DNA of 64,000 nucleotides from Methanolobus sediminis (GTDB lineage Archaea > Halobacteriota > Methanosarcinia > Methanosarcinales > Methanosarcinaceae), in NCBI RefSeq assembly GCF_031312595.1, contig NZ_CP133592.1:2294001-2358000 (forward strand), read 5' to 3'. The position numbers and the translations under genes are program-made. The notes beneath the pieces were generated by a model. That model saw only the letters and a list, made by a program, of their open reading frames with translations. It was not told the DNA's origin and did no database searches. Shown piece by piece: positions 8,134-16,054 of this stretch; the stretch's first letter is position 1, and the number at the start of each line of letters is the position of its first letter.

Positions 8134-8640
8134 CAGATTTTTCCGTTCAAAGACGTATTTCATGCCCTCTTCATATTTTCTGCCACATAGAATAAACTTA
8201 TATTGCAGCAAACTGCAGGTTCTTTCAATTTCACGAAGACTGAAATTGACATTCGGATATTGGAATTCTAACTTCCTTTTAAAGTCTATAGGATAATTCC
8301 ATCCGAACTTCCCAGTAGTTTGGTCATAGTGTTTAAAAGCCAATGTCTGAATTTCCTTCTCTAAATTGATTTCAATAGGGGAGCTTACAGCATCAATTTT
8401 CCTTTCTTTGAGCACTTGTTCTCTTGCTTCTGGGAAACTCAAGTTTTCAGATTCCATCTTTTCCATAATAAGTGCCTGAAAATCTTTCGGTTCAATGACA
8501 CTGCTTTCAGTCTTAGTCTCATTGTCGATGCTTATAGGCGTACTATCATTACTTTTCTTGACTGATGGTTGTGGCCACTCTGGCAATTTATGAGCGATGC
8601 TTTCATCATCTATGCCTTCGGCTCTTTCTTCATTTATCAC
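8125..8640 (-). CDS. Hypothetical protein with acidic disordered N-terminus
   Basis: The 171-aa product has a low-complexity, Ser/Thr/Glu-rich first 60 residues and a more ordered C-terminal half (NYPIDFKRKLEFQYPNVN, then FSLREIERTCSLLQ) that could be a small winged-helix fold. No family is recognised. It is the last gene of a leftward run (9584 to 8125), with a 36-bp gap to the gene before it, and ends in a clear hairpin terminator. A DNA-binding or replication-accessory role would fit but is a guess. Confidence 0.45.
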   Translation of the reverse strand: MINEERAEGIDDESIAHKLPEWPQPSVKKSNDSTPISIDNETKTESSVIEPKDFQALIMEKMESENLSFPEAREQVLKERKIDAVSSPIEINLEKEIQTLAFKHYDQTTGKFGWNYPIDFKRKLEFQYPNVNFSLREIERTCSLLQYKFILCGRKYEEGMKYVFERKNLKV

Positions 8641-8676
8641 TTATATTCACCTCAATTTATTTAAATCTCTGTTAGC

Positions 8677-8946
8677 TCATGTTAATAAGCTAAAATTTGC
8701 TGAAACATGATAGTTTTCAGGGTTTTCTTGTCTCAATGCCAACGTTTTTTGGATTAATTCTTTTAAATCCCCTTTACCACCTATTGCTTTGTATGCTTCA
8801 TCTATATCGAAAACGAAGAATTCTTCGCTTAATGCTTCGTGTGCTTCATCTACAGTGAAGAATTTAAATTCCCCATCACTTGCTAAGTGTGCTTTAAGTT
8901 CAAGTTTTTTAAGTAAATGAAGAAGCTTATTATCACTTTCTATCAT
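8677..8946 (-). CDS. Hypothetical small protein
   Basis: The 89-aa product is charged and soluble, with an internal near-repetition: FKFFTVDEAHEALSE and FFVFDIDEAYKAIGG both follow the pattern F-x-V/I-D-E-A-x-x-A. This suggests two copies of a short helix-forming unit. The family is not recognised. It lies between two other unrecognised leftward genes, probably in one transcript. Confidence 0.4.
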   Translation of the reverse strand: MIESDNKLLHLLKKLELKAHLASDGEFKFFTVDEAHEALSEEFFVFDIDEAYKAIGGKGDLKELIQKTLALRQENPENYHVSANFSLLT

Positions 8947-9107
8947 AGTTTTTCACCTTTTGTTATAATCAGGTGCGCGCATCTATTCTCTACTACTACT
9001 CGTGAGTACTTATAGGACGATTTTTGTTTTTGATTATAGAAAAAAAATAAGAAACGGTGAATGATAATGAAAATATAATCGGAAATGGTGATTGATAACG
9101 AAAATTA

Positions 9108-9584
9108 CTACTCTATTAATTGCCATCTTCTTGGCTTGAATGGGTTACCATTGTCTTTGAATAGTTCTTTAATCTTTCTTTTTCTATCTTCCTTATTCTT
9201 CGTCAAATTATCAAGTCTTAAACGAGCAAGTTCGGGTGTACAGCCAACTATCTCAACAATTTCACTTGTTGTTCGATATTCAGTACCTTTAAAAGCATCT
9301 GTGAAAGCAGAATCAGGATAATCAAGAATTGTTTGACCATTTATTTTGTCACGTGATTTAATTTCATGCTTTTTAGTTTCTTCCTCAACAGGTTCTTCCT
9401 TTGGAGTCCATCCTACATGAGCACGATTTATTATCAAAGTATCTCTAAAAAATTCCCGATGCAATTCGTTTTCGTATTTTTCTATTAATTCTTCTTCTTT
9501 TCGATGTTGTTGGTCTATACATTCCTCAATATAATCTTCATATCCATCTACTTCTTCATCTGTTGGAATATTGTCAGAACTCAT
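9108..9584 (-). CDS. Hypothetical protein with a helix-turn-helix-like segment
   Basis: The 158-aa product is read from the ATG at 9584; a TTG three codons upstream also opens the frame. The first half is very acidic and helical (EDYIEECIDQQHRKEEELIE). The second half holds TTSEIVEIVGCTPELARLRL, which fits a helix-turn-helix of the kind that begins with a T-S cap, then a basic tail (KEDRKRKIKELF). It is probably an element-encoded regulator or DNA-binding accessory protein. Two imperfect 30-bp tandem units (about 9,051-9,108) lie just beyond its 3' end. Confidence 0.45.
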   Translation of the reverse strand: MSSDNIPTDEEVDGYEDYIEECIDQQHRKEEELIEKYENELHREFFRDTLIINRAHVGWTPKEEPVEEETKKHEIKSRDKINGQTILDYPDSAFTDAFKGTEYRTTSEIVEIVGCTPELARLRLDNLTKNKEDRKRKIKELFKDNGNPFKPRRWQLIE

Positions 9585-9720
9585 ATATCTCAAATTAGTA
9601 TAGTAATGCAGTATATAATATAATTACTGTAACCTTGGTAGAAATTAGATGATAATCTAAGTTACTGTACAATTATTTCTGTTACTTGATTTGTGAGAAA
9701 AGAATGCTGACAAAAAGATA

Positions 9721-10407
9721 TTACCAATCAATAAAAAGCGGGACATCAACAGCATAGTCATCCAAACAGTCTACATAATCTTTAAATTCAACATCATCAA
9801 AATCCATTGCTGAAAGGACTTTATGTTTATTGAGATTTGCATTTATTGTATCAACAGTTTCTTTTGGCAATTTTAATTTGTAGACAACAACTAGGACTGC
9901 CATAAGTTCATAAATCTGTTTTGTAACACCATAATGATCCCTTCCCTTGAATGGACTATGGACAAAATGATTTCTCTGAAGCTGAACAAACCCCATAATA
10001 GCTTCCGAACGTTCATATTGTTCTTGAGTTAATTTGTCCTCCAAGTCATTTAGTACATATTCTTTGACGAATTTATAATTTCGATTACCATATATTGATT
10101 TGTAGGATTCAAGATATTCATCCCAATTAATCTTTAAGGCACATATTTTGAGAAGATATTCATAAGCTACACCAAATAGTGTATAGATAATTTTCATATC
10201 CATTAGGTCATTATTTCCTAGAGAATCTACTAAATAGAGGTACCTCGAAAACACCTTTAAGTTATCGGCAAAGAAACGTTCTTTGTCTTCTTCATTGAAC
10301 TTACTGAATGCACTGTAATCTTTATAGAATTCATTGCATTCCTTATATATTGCTCCGAAATCCAAATGCCTATCGTAGTTATTGGTGTCGTTTTTGGTTA
10401 TTGACAA
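9721..10407 (-). CDS. HEPN-like protein, candidate RNase effector
   Basis: The 228-aa product is all-helical in appearance. Its third quarter carries LQRNHFVHSPFKG, an R-x4-H motif (R145, H150) at the end of a helix, as in the catalytic site of HEPN ribonucleases. The preceding helices (residues 70-100) contain the conserved hydrophobic and acidic positions expected of a HEPN bundle. The start is a TTG at 10407 (an in-frame stop lies not far upstream and the first internal ATG is about 70 residues in). It lies 34 bp downstream of a class III-cyclase-like gene on the same strand. HEPN effectors are common in antiviral and toxin systems, so I infer that a nucleotide made by the neighbour may control this RNase. 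Activity is untested. Confidence 0.55.
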   Translation of the reverse strand: MSITKNDTNNYDRHLDFGAIYKECNEFYKDYSAFSKFNEEDKERFFADNLKVFSRYLYLVDSLGNNDLMDMKIIYTLFGVAYEYLLKICALKINWDEYLESYKSIYGNRNYKFVKEYVLNDLEDKLTQEQYERSEAIMGFVQLQRNHFVHSPFKGRDHYGVTKQIYELMAVLVVVYKLKLPKETVDTINANLNKHKVLSAMDFDDVEFKDYVDCLDDYAVDVPLFIDW

Positions 10408-10441
10408 TTTATCGCATCCAATAATAGTTAATCACATTACC

Positions 10442-11251
10442 TTAAATCCTAAAAAATTCAAATTCTGATTTGTTTTCATAGTTGATTAACAGCGTTTCAT
10501 CTTCTGGGTAGTAAGTTTGACAAAAAAAGTCATGGTAATTAGCTACCCATTCATATTTGGATATAACATCATAAGAATGAGGGGATTTCAATTCCTTTTC
10601 CACATTTGTTTTATGGGACTTTAGATATTCCAAAACCTTTGGTAGATTAGTTTCATCGCGGTTATAGTACAAAATAGCAAGATAATTTATGAAATAATGA
10701 CCATCTTTGTCTTTTAATAAGAAGTGAGTATATACGTCTCCTTTTGTAGTCCAATGATCAGCAAAAAACCGAACTAACTTATAGACTTTTGTACTTATAA
10801 TAATTCGAGGGTTTATTGCGGTTTCACTTTCAAGGTTATGTGCTTCAACAATTGGATAGCCAAAAGCAATTTCTTCATCAACATATGTATAACCTACTGC
10901 AACTGCTCCTCTTACAAAATATCCTTTAAGTGCCAAGCTAAGTTGATAATAGCTAAGAAGCTCAAAAAGTTCTATACAATCATTTGCTTCTATATCTTCT
11001 AATTTTTTAGTATTAGGATATTTCAGTAACAAATTATCAGTGAAAATTTTAATAATACCTTTTTCATCAGGTGTTTTTAGGTATTCTAGCCCTTCATGCA
11101 GTGCCTCATAAATTTTGTTTAGCTCATCATTAGCTTCAATGGGATTATTTGAACATTTTTTTAATAATCCTGTATATCCAAGTATGTCTGCAAATGCAAG
11201 AAATGTAAATGTAACATTCAATGGTTTTTTTGTAATAGTCATTCCACTCAT
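10442..11251 (-). CDS. Class III nucleotidyl-cyclase-like (Pycsar/mCpol-like fold) protein
   Basis: The 269-aa product starts with a hydrophobic strand ending in FADILGYTGLL (D22). Fifty residues later comes IIKIFTDNLLL (D72), then FVRGAVAVGYTY (114-122) and a conserved-looking FGYPIVEAHNLESE region followed by PRIIIS. Two metal-binding aspartates about 50 residues apart in hydrophobic strands, with a following R-G-A/G strand, is the layout of class III nucleotide cyclase palm domains, including defence cyclases of the Pycsar type. No GGDEF motif and no adenylate-cyclase purine-specifying residues can be assigned. It is the first gene of a two-gene leftward operon with the HEPN-like gene. I infer a signal-nucleotide synthase activated by infection. 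It could also be a catalytically altered relative. Confidence 0.55.
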   Translation of the reverse strand: MSGMTITKKPLNVTFTFLAFADILGYTGLLKKCSNNPIEANDELNKIYEALHEGLEYLKTPDEKGIIKIFTDNLLLKYPNTKKLEDIEANDCIELFELLSYYQLSLALKGYFVRGAVAVGYTYVDEEIAFGYPIVEAHNLESETAINPRIIISTKVYKLVRFFADHWTTKGDVYTHFLLKDKDGHYFINYLAILYYNRDETNLPKVLEYLKSHKTNVEKELKSPHSYDVISKYEWVANYHDFFCQTYYPEDETLLINYENKSEFEFFRI

Positions 11252-12162
11252 ACATATTTAATTATTTTTATAGTACTTAACGATAATTAGTATTGTCGTG
11301 TTTCCCATGTATATGACCATTCATATGGAACTACAATAATGCCCACTGAGCAAAATAAAGTGGACAAATAAAAAGGTCATCTCCATTTTTACTTAAAAGT
11401 CATATGCAGTTTATCTCATACATTTATTGTTTTATTTGTTGATGTTAGAATAATAATTGCAGAAGAGTTAATGAATATGATTAAGATCGAATAAACACCA
11501 TCTCTACATATCATTCCTTCAAACTCTCAATCAAACTATAATCATTATCTAATATACAAATTATTAACTACATAATAAGTATTAGGTGCCATGTTTTTAT
11601 TTGAAATTATGGTTTTTTTAGTTAAATGATATGTGTAAAATAAGTATTAAGAGCCATGAATTATGAAATTATGAACCCAATTATGTAGAAAAACAGTATG
11701 TATCGCCATGAATTATGAAATTATTGATTTTTGAGAAACTAACTATATACATGTCATGAAATAGCACAAATTATATTTCCTTCTTATATATATTAATACA
11801 TTCGTATGTAGAAAAAAAGAACCCTATACATATACGTATAATACATAATTACATAATTACATAATTATTATTCGGTTTTATGGAGCCTAATCGTGATTCG
11901 CAAAATTATGAAATCTTGGGAAATTATGAAATCTGGGATAAATCACGCTGAAATTATGTAAAATAACATTACAAATATGCACATCTTATCATTATCATCA
12001 TTTATGACTACTTCTTTTCATCAAAAAAACAATCATATTCGTGGATTTCCAAAATGAAGGTATATGGTTCCTTCAAACTCTCCATAAGGTTATATACTTG
12101 GAAAATGAATATAAGTATTGAAAGTAAATAAGAATCATAAAAAGATAACAGACACCGGGCAG
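11252..12162. other. AT-rich iteron-like region, candidate replication origin of the element
   Basis: No convincing gene occurs in these 900 bases. A unit containing GCCATGAATTATGAAATTAT recurs (GCCATG at 11588, 11653 and 11705; the second and third copies are nearly identical over about 20 bases, the first is partial). Three tandem ACATAATT octamers follow (11843-11866). Then two head-to-tail copies of AAATTATGAAATCT(T)GGG (11903-11920, 11921-11937) are bracketed by CGTGATT (11892-11898) and AATCACG (11941-11947), with further AAATTATG words at 11604 and 11951. Direct repeats, tandem octamers, very high A+T and a position directly upstream of the replication operon are the usual signs of an iteron-type origin. 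Confidence 0.5.
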
Positions 12163-12273
12163 ATGAAGAGTCGTCGTTTTTTAGATGATTTCCGAGCATT
12201 GAAAACCGTTTTAAAATCTTTTAAAGCCTTCACAGATACGCTATTTTTTATGATTCAGGTCGTGAGAACTTGA
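12163..12273 (+). CDS. Very small basic protein (36 aa), first gene of the replication operon
   Basis: This is an ATG-initiated open frame of 36 codons rich in Arg, Lys and Phe (begins MKSRRFLDDFRALK). Its TGA overlaps the TTG start of the next small frame (TTGA), which is the junction expected of translationally coupled genes. A TATA-like GGTTATATACTTGG lies at about 12,088-12,101, some 65 bp upstream. The function is unknown and it is too short for family assignment. Confidence 0.35.
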   Translation: MKSRRFLDDFRALKTVLKSFKAFTDTLFFMIQVVRT

Positions 12274-12410
12274 ATCAAACCGATATTAATCAGACAGTAA
12301 CCACATTGGTTGCAGACCGTAAAGATGTATTAGAGTCACTTGCAGCAACAGGTAGCCCAACAGAAAAGGCACTTGCTGAGACATTTTTGGAAATTTCAGC
12401 AGGGGTGTAA
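12270..12410 (+). CDS. Small helical protein (46 aa), TTG start
   Basis: A 46-codon frame is read from a TTG that overlaps the preceding stop. The product is polar and helical (segments TTLVADRKDVLESL and EKALAETFLEISAGV), with composition typical of real protein. It ends 2 bp before the ATG of the ribbon-helix-helix gene, so it is probably translated as part of the same short operon. No family is recognised. Confidence 0.4.
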   Translation: MNQTDINQTVTTLVADRKDVLESLAATGSPTEKALAETFLEISAGV

Positions 12411-12412
12411 GA

Positions 12413-12574
12413 ATGGGTAGGCAAGCTAGGTATGATAACAAAAAACAAATGTGCATTTCTTTTACGCCTACCACATATGACAGGATTGATGAAGAACGTG
12501 GAGTTATTCCCAGAAGTGCTTTTGTATCTAATATTGTTGAACAGTATTTTGCAGGTAAGCAGGTGGACAACTAA
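12413..12574 (+). CDS. Ribbon-helix-helix (CopG-like) regulator, 53 aa
   Basis: The 53-aa product fits the ribbon-helix-helix fold. A basic strand (KKQMCISFTPTTYDRID) is followed by a helix, a turn with RSAFVSNIVEQYF and a short tail. In this fold the strand pair contacts DNA and the second helix forms the dimer. The gene follows a GGGGTG ribosome-binding site and precedes the DUF927 gene by 125 bp. The gap contains two nested perfect inverted repeats, which are the expected operator form for such a dimeric regulator. A plasmid copy-control or autoregulatory role for the replication gene is likely. Confidence 0.65.
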   Translation: MGRQARYDNKKQMCISFTPTTYDRIDEERGVIPRSAFVSNIVEQYFAGKQVDN

Positions 12575-12597
12575 AAAAAGAAGAAACGAGGAAAAAT

Positions 12598-12670
12598 CAG
12601 GAACCTCCTGATTCAATTGACAAACCCAGTTAATAAATCAATTGAATCCTAATGTAAGTAATGGTTCCTG
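12598..12670. promoter_or_regulatory. Nested inverted repeats, candidate operator upstream of the DUF927 gene
   Basis: The outer arms are CAGGAACC (12598-12605) and GGTTCCTG (12663-12670). The inner arms are GATTCAATTGA (12610-12620) and TCAATTGAATC (12638-12648). Both pairs are perfect and lie between the RHH gene and the ATG at 12699. They could be an operator, a replication-control structure, or an attenuating hairpin in the mRNA. Confidence 0.5.
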
Positions 12671-12698
12671 ATTGATTCCCGTATCAAGAGGGAATATC

Positions 12699-14585
12699 AT
12701 GATAACTAAAGATGATATTAATTTTGATGGTGACATGGAAGGGAGGATTCTTATTGATGGCACATTTGAAATTCCTGAAACATTCTTCAATACCGATTTC
12801 TACATTCCTCGCGGTTATGAAGTAAAAGATCGTTGTGTGAAAGAAATCCGATTAGATGAAAATGATAATCCTGTCCTTAATGCAGTTGGAATACCAATAG
12901 GTTATCAAATCTGTGATAGTGCTTGCATGATAACAGGTAGAAGTCTTGGGCTTGATGACAATGAACGTTATTTGAAGGTAACATTTCATGATGGTCGTAA
13001 TTGGTTGCACTATTGGATAAAGCAGAAGGAAATATTCACCAAGAAAGGTATATTTGAACATCTTGTAAGCCAAGGATTCGTTACAGATGAGAAAGATGCT
13101 GCAAGAGTAACCAAGTATTTTAGAAAATGCTATACTGTCAATGATGCATCGAACACATTAGTACAAGGCATAGTTGCAAGTTCTAATGGATGGAAACATG
13201 ACAATACCTGTTTTGTCTTCGGTACAAGAATGATTTGTGAAAGTGGTGTTGACAAAGAAGTCTTCTTAACCGATAGCAGCCTTGAAGAAAAACTTAGTGC
13301 AAAAGGTACAGTGGAAGAATGGGTAGCAGGCAATAAGAGGTTATTAGCTTTTCCAAAACCAAGGTTTGTTTGCTACGCAGCAATGACGGCACCATTGTTG
13401 GAACCTCTTAATGTTTCATCATTTTTAGTAGACTCAACAGGCGGTTCAAGTACAGGAAAGACAACAGAAGATGATGCAGCAATCAGTCAGATTGGAAATC
13501 CAAAAGCATTGAAACATAAGGGTGAAAGCACAGTAGCTTCAGTTGAAGAAAATGCAAAGATGTTTTCAGGACTGCCTTTGTATTATGATGAAACAACCAA
13601 TACATCAGAAAAAACAGCACAAAATATCATTTACACCATTGCAAATGAAACCGAAAAGGGTCGTGCTAGGAAGGATGGTGGATTAAGGGAAACTAAATCA
13701 TGGAAATGCGTTGGATTGACAACAGGCGAGAAGTCGCTTATCAATTATGCAGGAAATACAGGACAGTATGCAAGGGTCATTACACTTAAAGGTGGAATTG
13801 GTCAATCAGGCATCAAGGATATTGTTGATGAGTCTAAAGCTACAAACGTAAACAACTATGGTCATATTATTGAACCATTCCTTAGGAAAGTATTCAAGCA
13901 CAAAGCTGAACTTAATGTTTGGTTTCGGGAATATAAATCCCAGTTTGAAGTAATGGACAATGATATCAATAATCGTTTGATTGATTATTTTGCAGCAATT
14001 GCAGTTGCGGGTAAGTTGCTTGAAGAAGTTTATCAGGAAATAGGTATCGAACCTGTAAACCATTTGGAAATTGTCAATCAGATTTATGAAGAGGTTGTAT
14101 TGAACAATCCAATTAAAGACCAAGCAATTGTAGCACTTGAAAGAGTTTATGATTGGATGTCTTCTCATTCAGGTCATTTTATAAATGAGATGAGTATAGC
14201 CGACATCAGAACATGGGTTACGGTTTCAGATAAAGCTCCTGATATTGTTTATGGTTGGTATGGAAATCCAAAAGGTATTATGCATATTGATTTTAATAAG
14301 TCCGAGTTGGATAAATTCTTAGAACGAGAAGGTTTCAATCCAAGCTATGTTATTGACTATTGGAAGAATTACGGGATTTTAACCGTTGGCAGCATAAAGG
14401 ATAGAAAAACAGGACAACCAAAAGATGATCCATCAGGTGCGAGAAATGTGTCACATTACATTAAAAACCAAAGTAAGAAGACACCACAAAGAGTGATTAG
14501 CATACAAGAGGAAAAGTTCAAACAGGTATTGGAATTAACAGATTCAGATATAATAGAAAGAATAGGTCGCAAATCTGTATGGTAA
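12699..14585 (+). CDS. DUF927-domain ATPase, putative replication helicase/primase component
   Basis: The 628-aa product is read from the ATG at 12699, preceded by AGAGGGA; an in-frame TTG at 12672 is less likely. The central half matches the DUF927 family found in plasmid, phage and provirus replication proteins. A Walker A GGSSTGKTT lies at about residues 248-256, after a hydrophobic strand. A Walker B-like LPLYYDET follows about 50 residues later, then a conserved polar region (RKDGGLRETKSWKCVG) and arginine-containing AGNTGQYARV. The N-terminal 200 residues have no recognisable TOPRIM or primase motif. It follows the iteron-like region and the RHH gene, so it is the probable replication initiator or helicase of the element. 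Confidence 0.75.
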   Translation: MITKDDINFDGDMEGRILIDGTFEIPETFFNTDFYIPRGYEVKDRCVKEIRLDENDNPVLNAVGIPIGYQICDSACMITGRSLGLDDNERYLKVTFHDGRNWLHYWIKQKEIFTKKGIFEHLVSQGFVTDEKDAARVTKYFRKCYTVNDASNTLVQGIVASSNGWKHDNTCFVFGTRMICESGVDKEVFLTDSSLEEKLSAKGTVEEWVAGNKRLLAFPKPRFVCYAAMTAPLLEPLNVSSFLVDSTGGSSTGKTTEDDAAISQIGNPKALKHKGESTVASVEENAKMFSGLPLYYDETTNTSEKTAQNIIYTIANETEKGRARKDGGLRETKSWKCVGLTTGEKSLINYAGNTGQYARVITLKGGIGQSGIKDIVDESKATNVNNYGHIIEPFLRKVFKHKAELNVWFREYKSQFEVMDNDINNRLIDYFAAIAVAGKLLEEVYQEIGIEPVNHLEIVNQIYEEVVLNNPIKDQAIVALERVYDWMSSHSGHFINEMSIADIRTWVTVSDKAPDIVYGWYGNPKGIMHIDFNKSELDKFLEREGFNPSYVIDYWKNYGILTVGSIKDRKTGQPKDDPSGARNVSHYIKNQSKKTPQRVISIQEEKFKQVLELTDSDIIERIGRKSVW

Positions 14586-14684
14586 TCCGCCATACACATT
14601 TCTTTTTTAAAATAATACATTATACCACTGCGGCATAGAAAATTGAATGTAGGCGATGTACGATAGGAAGAACGGTAAAAAAAA

Positions 14685-15902
14685 TTACTGTTTTAGTTCT
14701 GCTTTCTTACGTTCATATAGCTCATGTATCTCTGGGCTTTTCAATATTATTGATATCATTTCATCAATAGTATTGTCCTTCTCCTGTTGTGCTTTCTCGT
14801 CAAGCCCATAGCCACATTTTATACAGAACCGATGCTTTTTATCTTTTTTATTATATTCCTTACATCTCGGACATCTTACAGGTTTTGATGGGTCAACTTG
14901 TTCTTCAAGCTTCTTGATTCCATACATTGCATCTATTGCATTATCTGTATCTCTTCCTGATAGATGAACATAAATTTCAGGCATATTTGAACCAGGAGTC
15001 CAACCTAAATGCTGCTTCATTTGTTGTTCAGTTAGATGATTTGCTAAATGGGTCGCCCTTGAGTGTCGGAAATGATGAGGATTTACAGGTTTCTTGATTC
15101 CTGCTTTCTTTGCAACACGTTTTATTTTGTCACTCATTGCTTGTTTCTTTATTGGCTTGATATTTTTATCCAAACTTACCCATAATGCTGCATTCGGGTC
15201 ATCTTTCAAAGGATGTGCATCAATCCATTGGCGCAGATAACTTGCTGCCATAACAAGTTTAACTCTTCTTGAACCTGTTTTGCCTGATGGGAATTGAATA
15301 TGTGCAAGACCTTCACTATCAAACTCAACATGATATATCAAACAAGACATTATTTCTCCGATTCTTGCTCCTGATTCATAAAGGGTAGCAATGAAGGCTC
15401 TATCTCTTGCTGTGCTTTCATGTTCAATTAATGTATAAACATCTTCTATAGTTAGCAGGTTTTCAGGTAGCTTCCTTTGACTCCTTGGATTTCTGACCTT
15501 TAACATACTAAGAAGTTCATCCTTTTTCATATATTTCAAAAAATCACGTAAATGCATCTTACGAGTTGCTTTTGATTTTTCTGATAATGGTTTTCCTCTA
15601 TTGCTAATATATGTTTCAAGCATTGTTAAATAATCATCAATGTCTGATTCAGATATCGAACTTAATTCAAAATCTGTATTGGTCAAAAGAAAAACCATAC
15701 TATCTATCATATTGCAGATTGAAGTTTTCTTAATCACATCTTCCCCTTGTCGTACTAAGTAGTTTATGTATCCATCAGCTATTTCAATGTTAGAATCTGT
15801 TGTTAAAATAGGAACAAATCTACCTGTGGATGTGATTGTATATTCTGTACCTAATCTCTTCAAACGAGCTCTTGCGTTCTTTAATTCAACTACATATGAC
15901 AT
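14685..15902 (-). CDS. Tyrosine integrase (XerC/D-like) with C-terminal zinc ribbon
   Basis: The 405-aa product from ATG 15902 catalyses site-specific recombination; an upstream ATG at 15962 adds 20 residues but would sit very close to the TATA-like run. It has a SAM-like N-terminal core-binding domain (about 40-130) and a full catalytic domain: R180 in ESGARIGE, the HxxR box in NPHHFRHSRATHL (H276, R279), H298 in QHLGW and the nucleophile Y311 in EIYVHLSG. The C-terminus adds a zinc ribbon (CPRCKEY and CIKCGY), an arrangement common in archaeal integrases. It lies at the right edge of the island, transcribed inward. A GTGAAAG ribosome-binding site favours the shorter start. Confidence 0.85.
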   Translation of the reverse strand: MSYVVELKNARARLKRLGTEYTITSTGRFVPILTTDSNIEIADGYINYLVRQGEDVIKKTSICNMIDSMVFLLTNTDFELSSISESDIDDYLTMLETYISNRGKPLSEKSKATRKMHLRDFLKYMKKDELLSMLKVRNPRSQRKLPENLLTIEDVYTLIEHESTARDRAFIATLYESGARIGEIMSCLIYHVEFDSEGLAHIQFPSGKTGSRRVKLVMAASYLRQWIDAHPLKDDPNAALWVSLDKNIKPIKKQAMSDKIKRVAKKAGIKKPVNPHHFRHSRATHLANHLTEQQMKQHLGWTPGSNMPEIYVHLSGRDTDNAIDAMYGIKKLEEQVDPSKPVRCPRCKEYNKKDKKHRFCIKCGYGLDEKAQQEKDNTIDEMISIILKSPEIHELYERKKAELKQ

Positions 15903-16054
15903 ATCTTTCACAAGTTCTATATTACCTTTAAAGGATATATATGTTATGTAATTAACTAACATTATAATATATAATATATATTCATTAAAACGGATGAACA
16001 GGGTTTTATCCTATCATACGAATATATTTTATATATTATAATAGAAGGAGTGTT

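Larger units (their letters stand above)
1..16030. mobile_element. AT-rich integrated plasmid/provirus-like island (left end outside window)
   Basis: The first 16 kb differs from the rest of the window. It is visibly more AT-rich, is made mostly of short genes without known families, and carries element hallmarks: iteron-like repeats, a ribbon-helix-helix regulator, a DUF927 ATPase, a tyrosine integrase at the right edge, a restriction-modification pair and candidate defence genes. Housekeeping genes begin abruptly at 16,055 with alanine dehydrogenase. The right boundary is therefore between the integrase promoter (about 15,960) and 16,050. No tRNA gene lies at that edge and I found no convincing direct repeat marking an att core. 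The left boundary is not in the window. Confidence 0.7.

Noticed and set aside
9085-9321. 78-codon plus-strand frame opposite the gene at 9108-9584
   Set aside because: It is antisense to a better-supported gene, is Ser/Leu-rich and has no supporting start context.
12008-12199. 63-codon minus-strand frame next to the replication block
   Set aside because: It overlaps the promoter and start of the plus-strand tiny genes, has low-complexity composition and no ribosome-binding site.
14685-16054. An att core at the right edge of the island in a tRNA gene
   Set aside because: No tRNA or tRNA fragment lies near 15,950-16,050 and no convincing direct repeat could be paired with the left part of the window.
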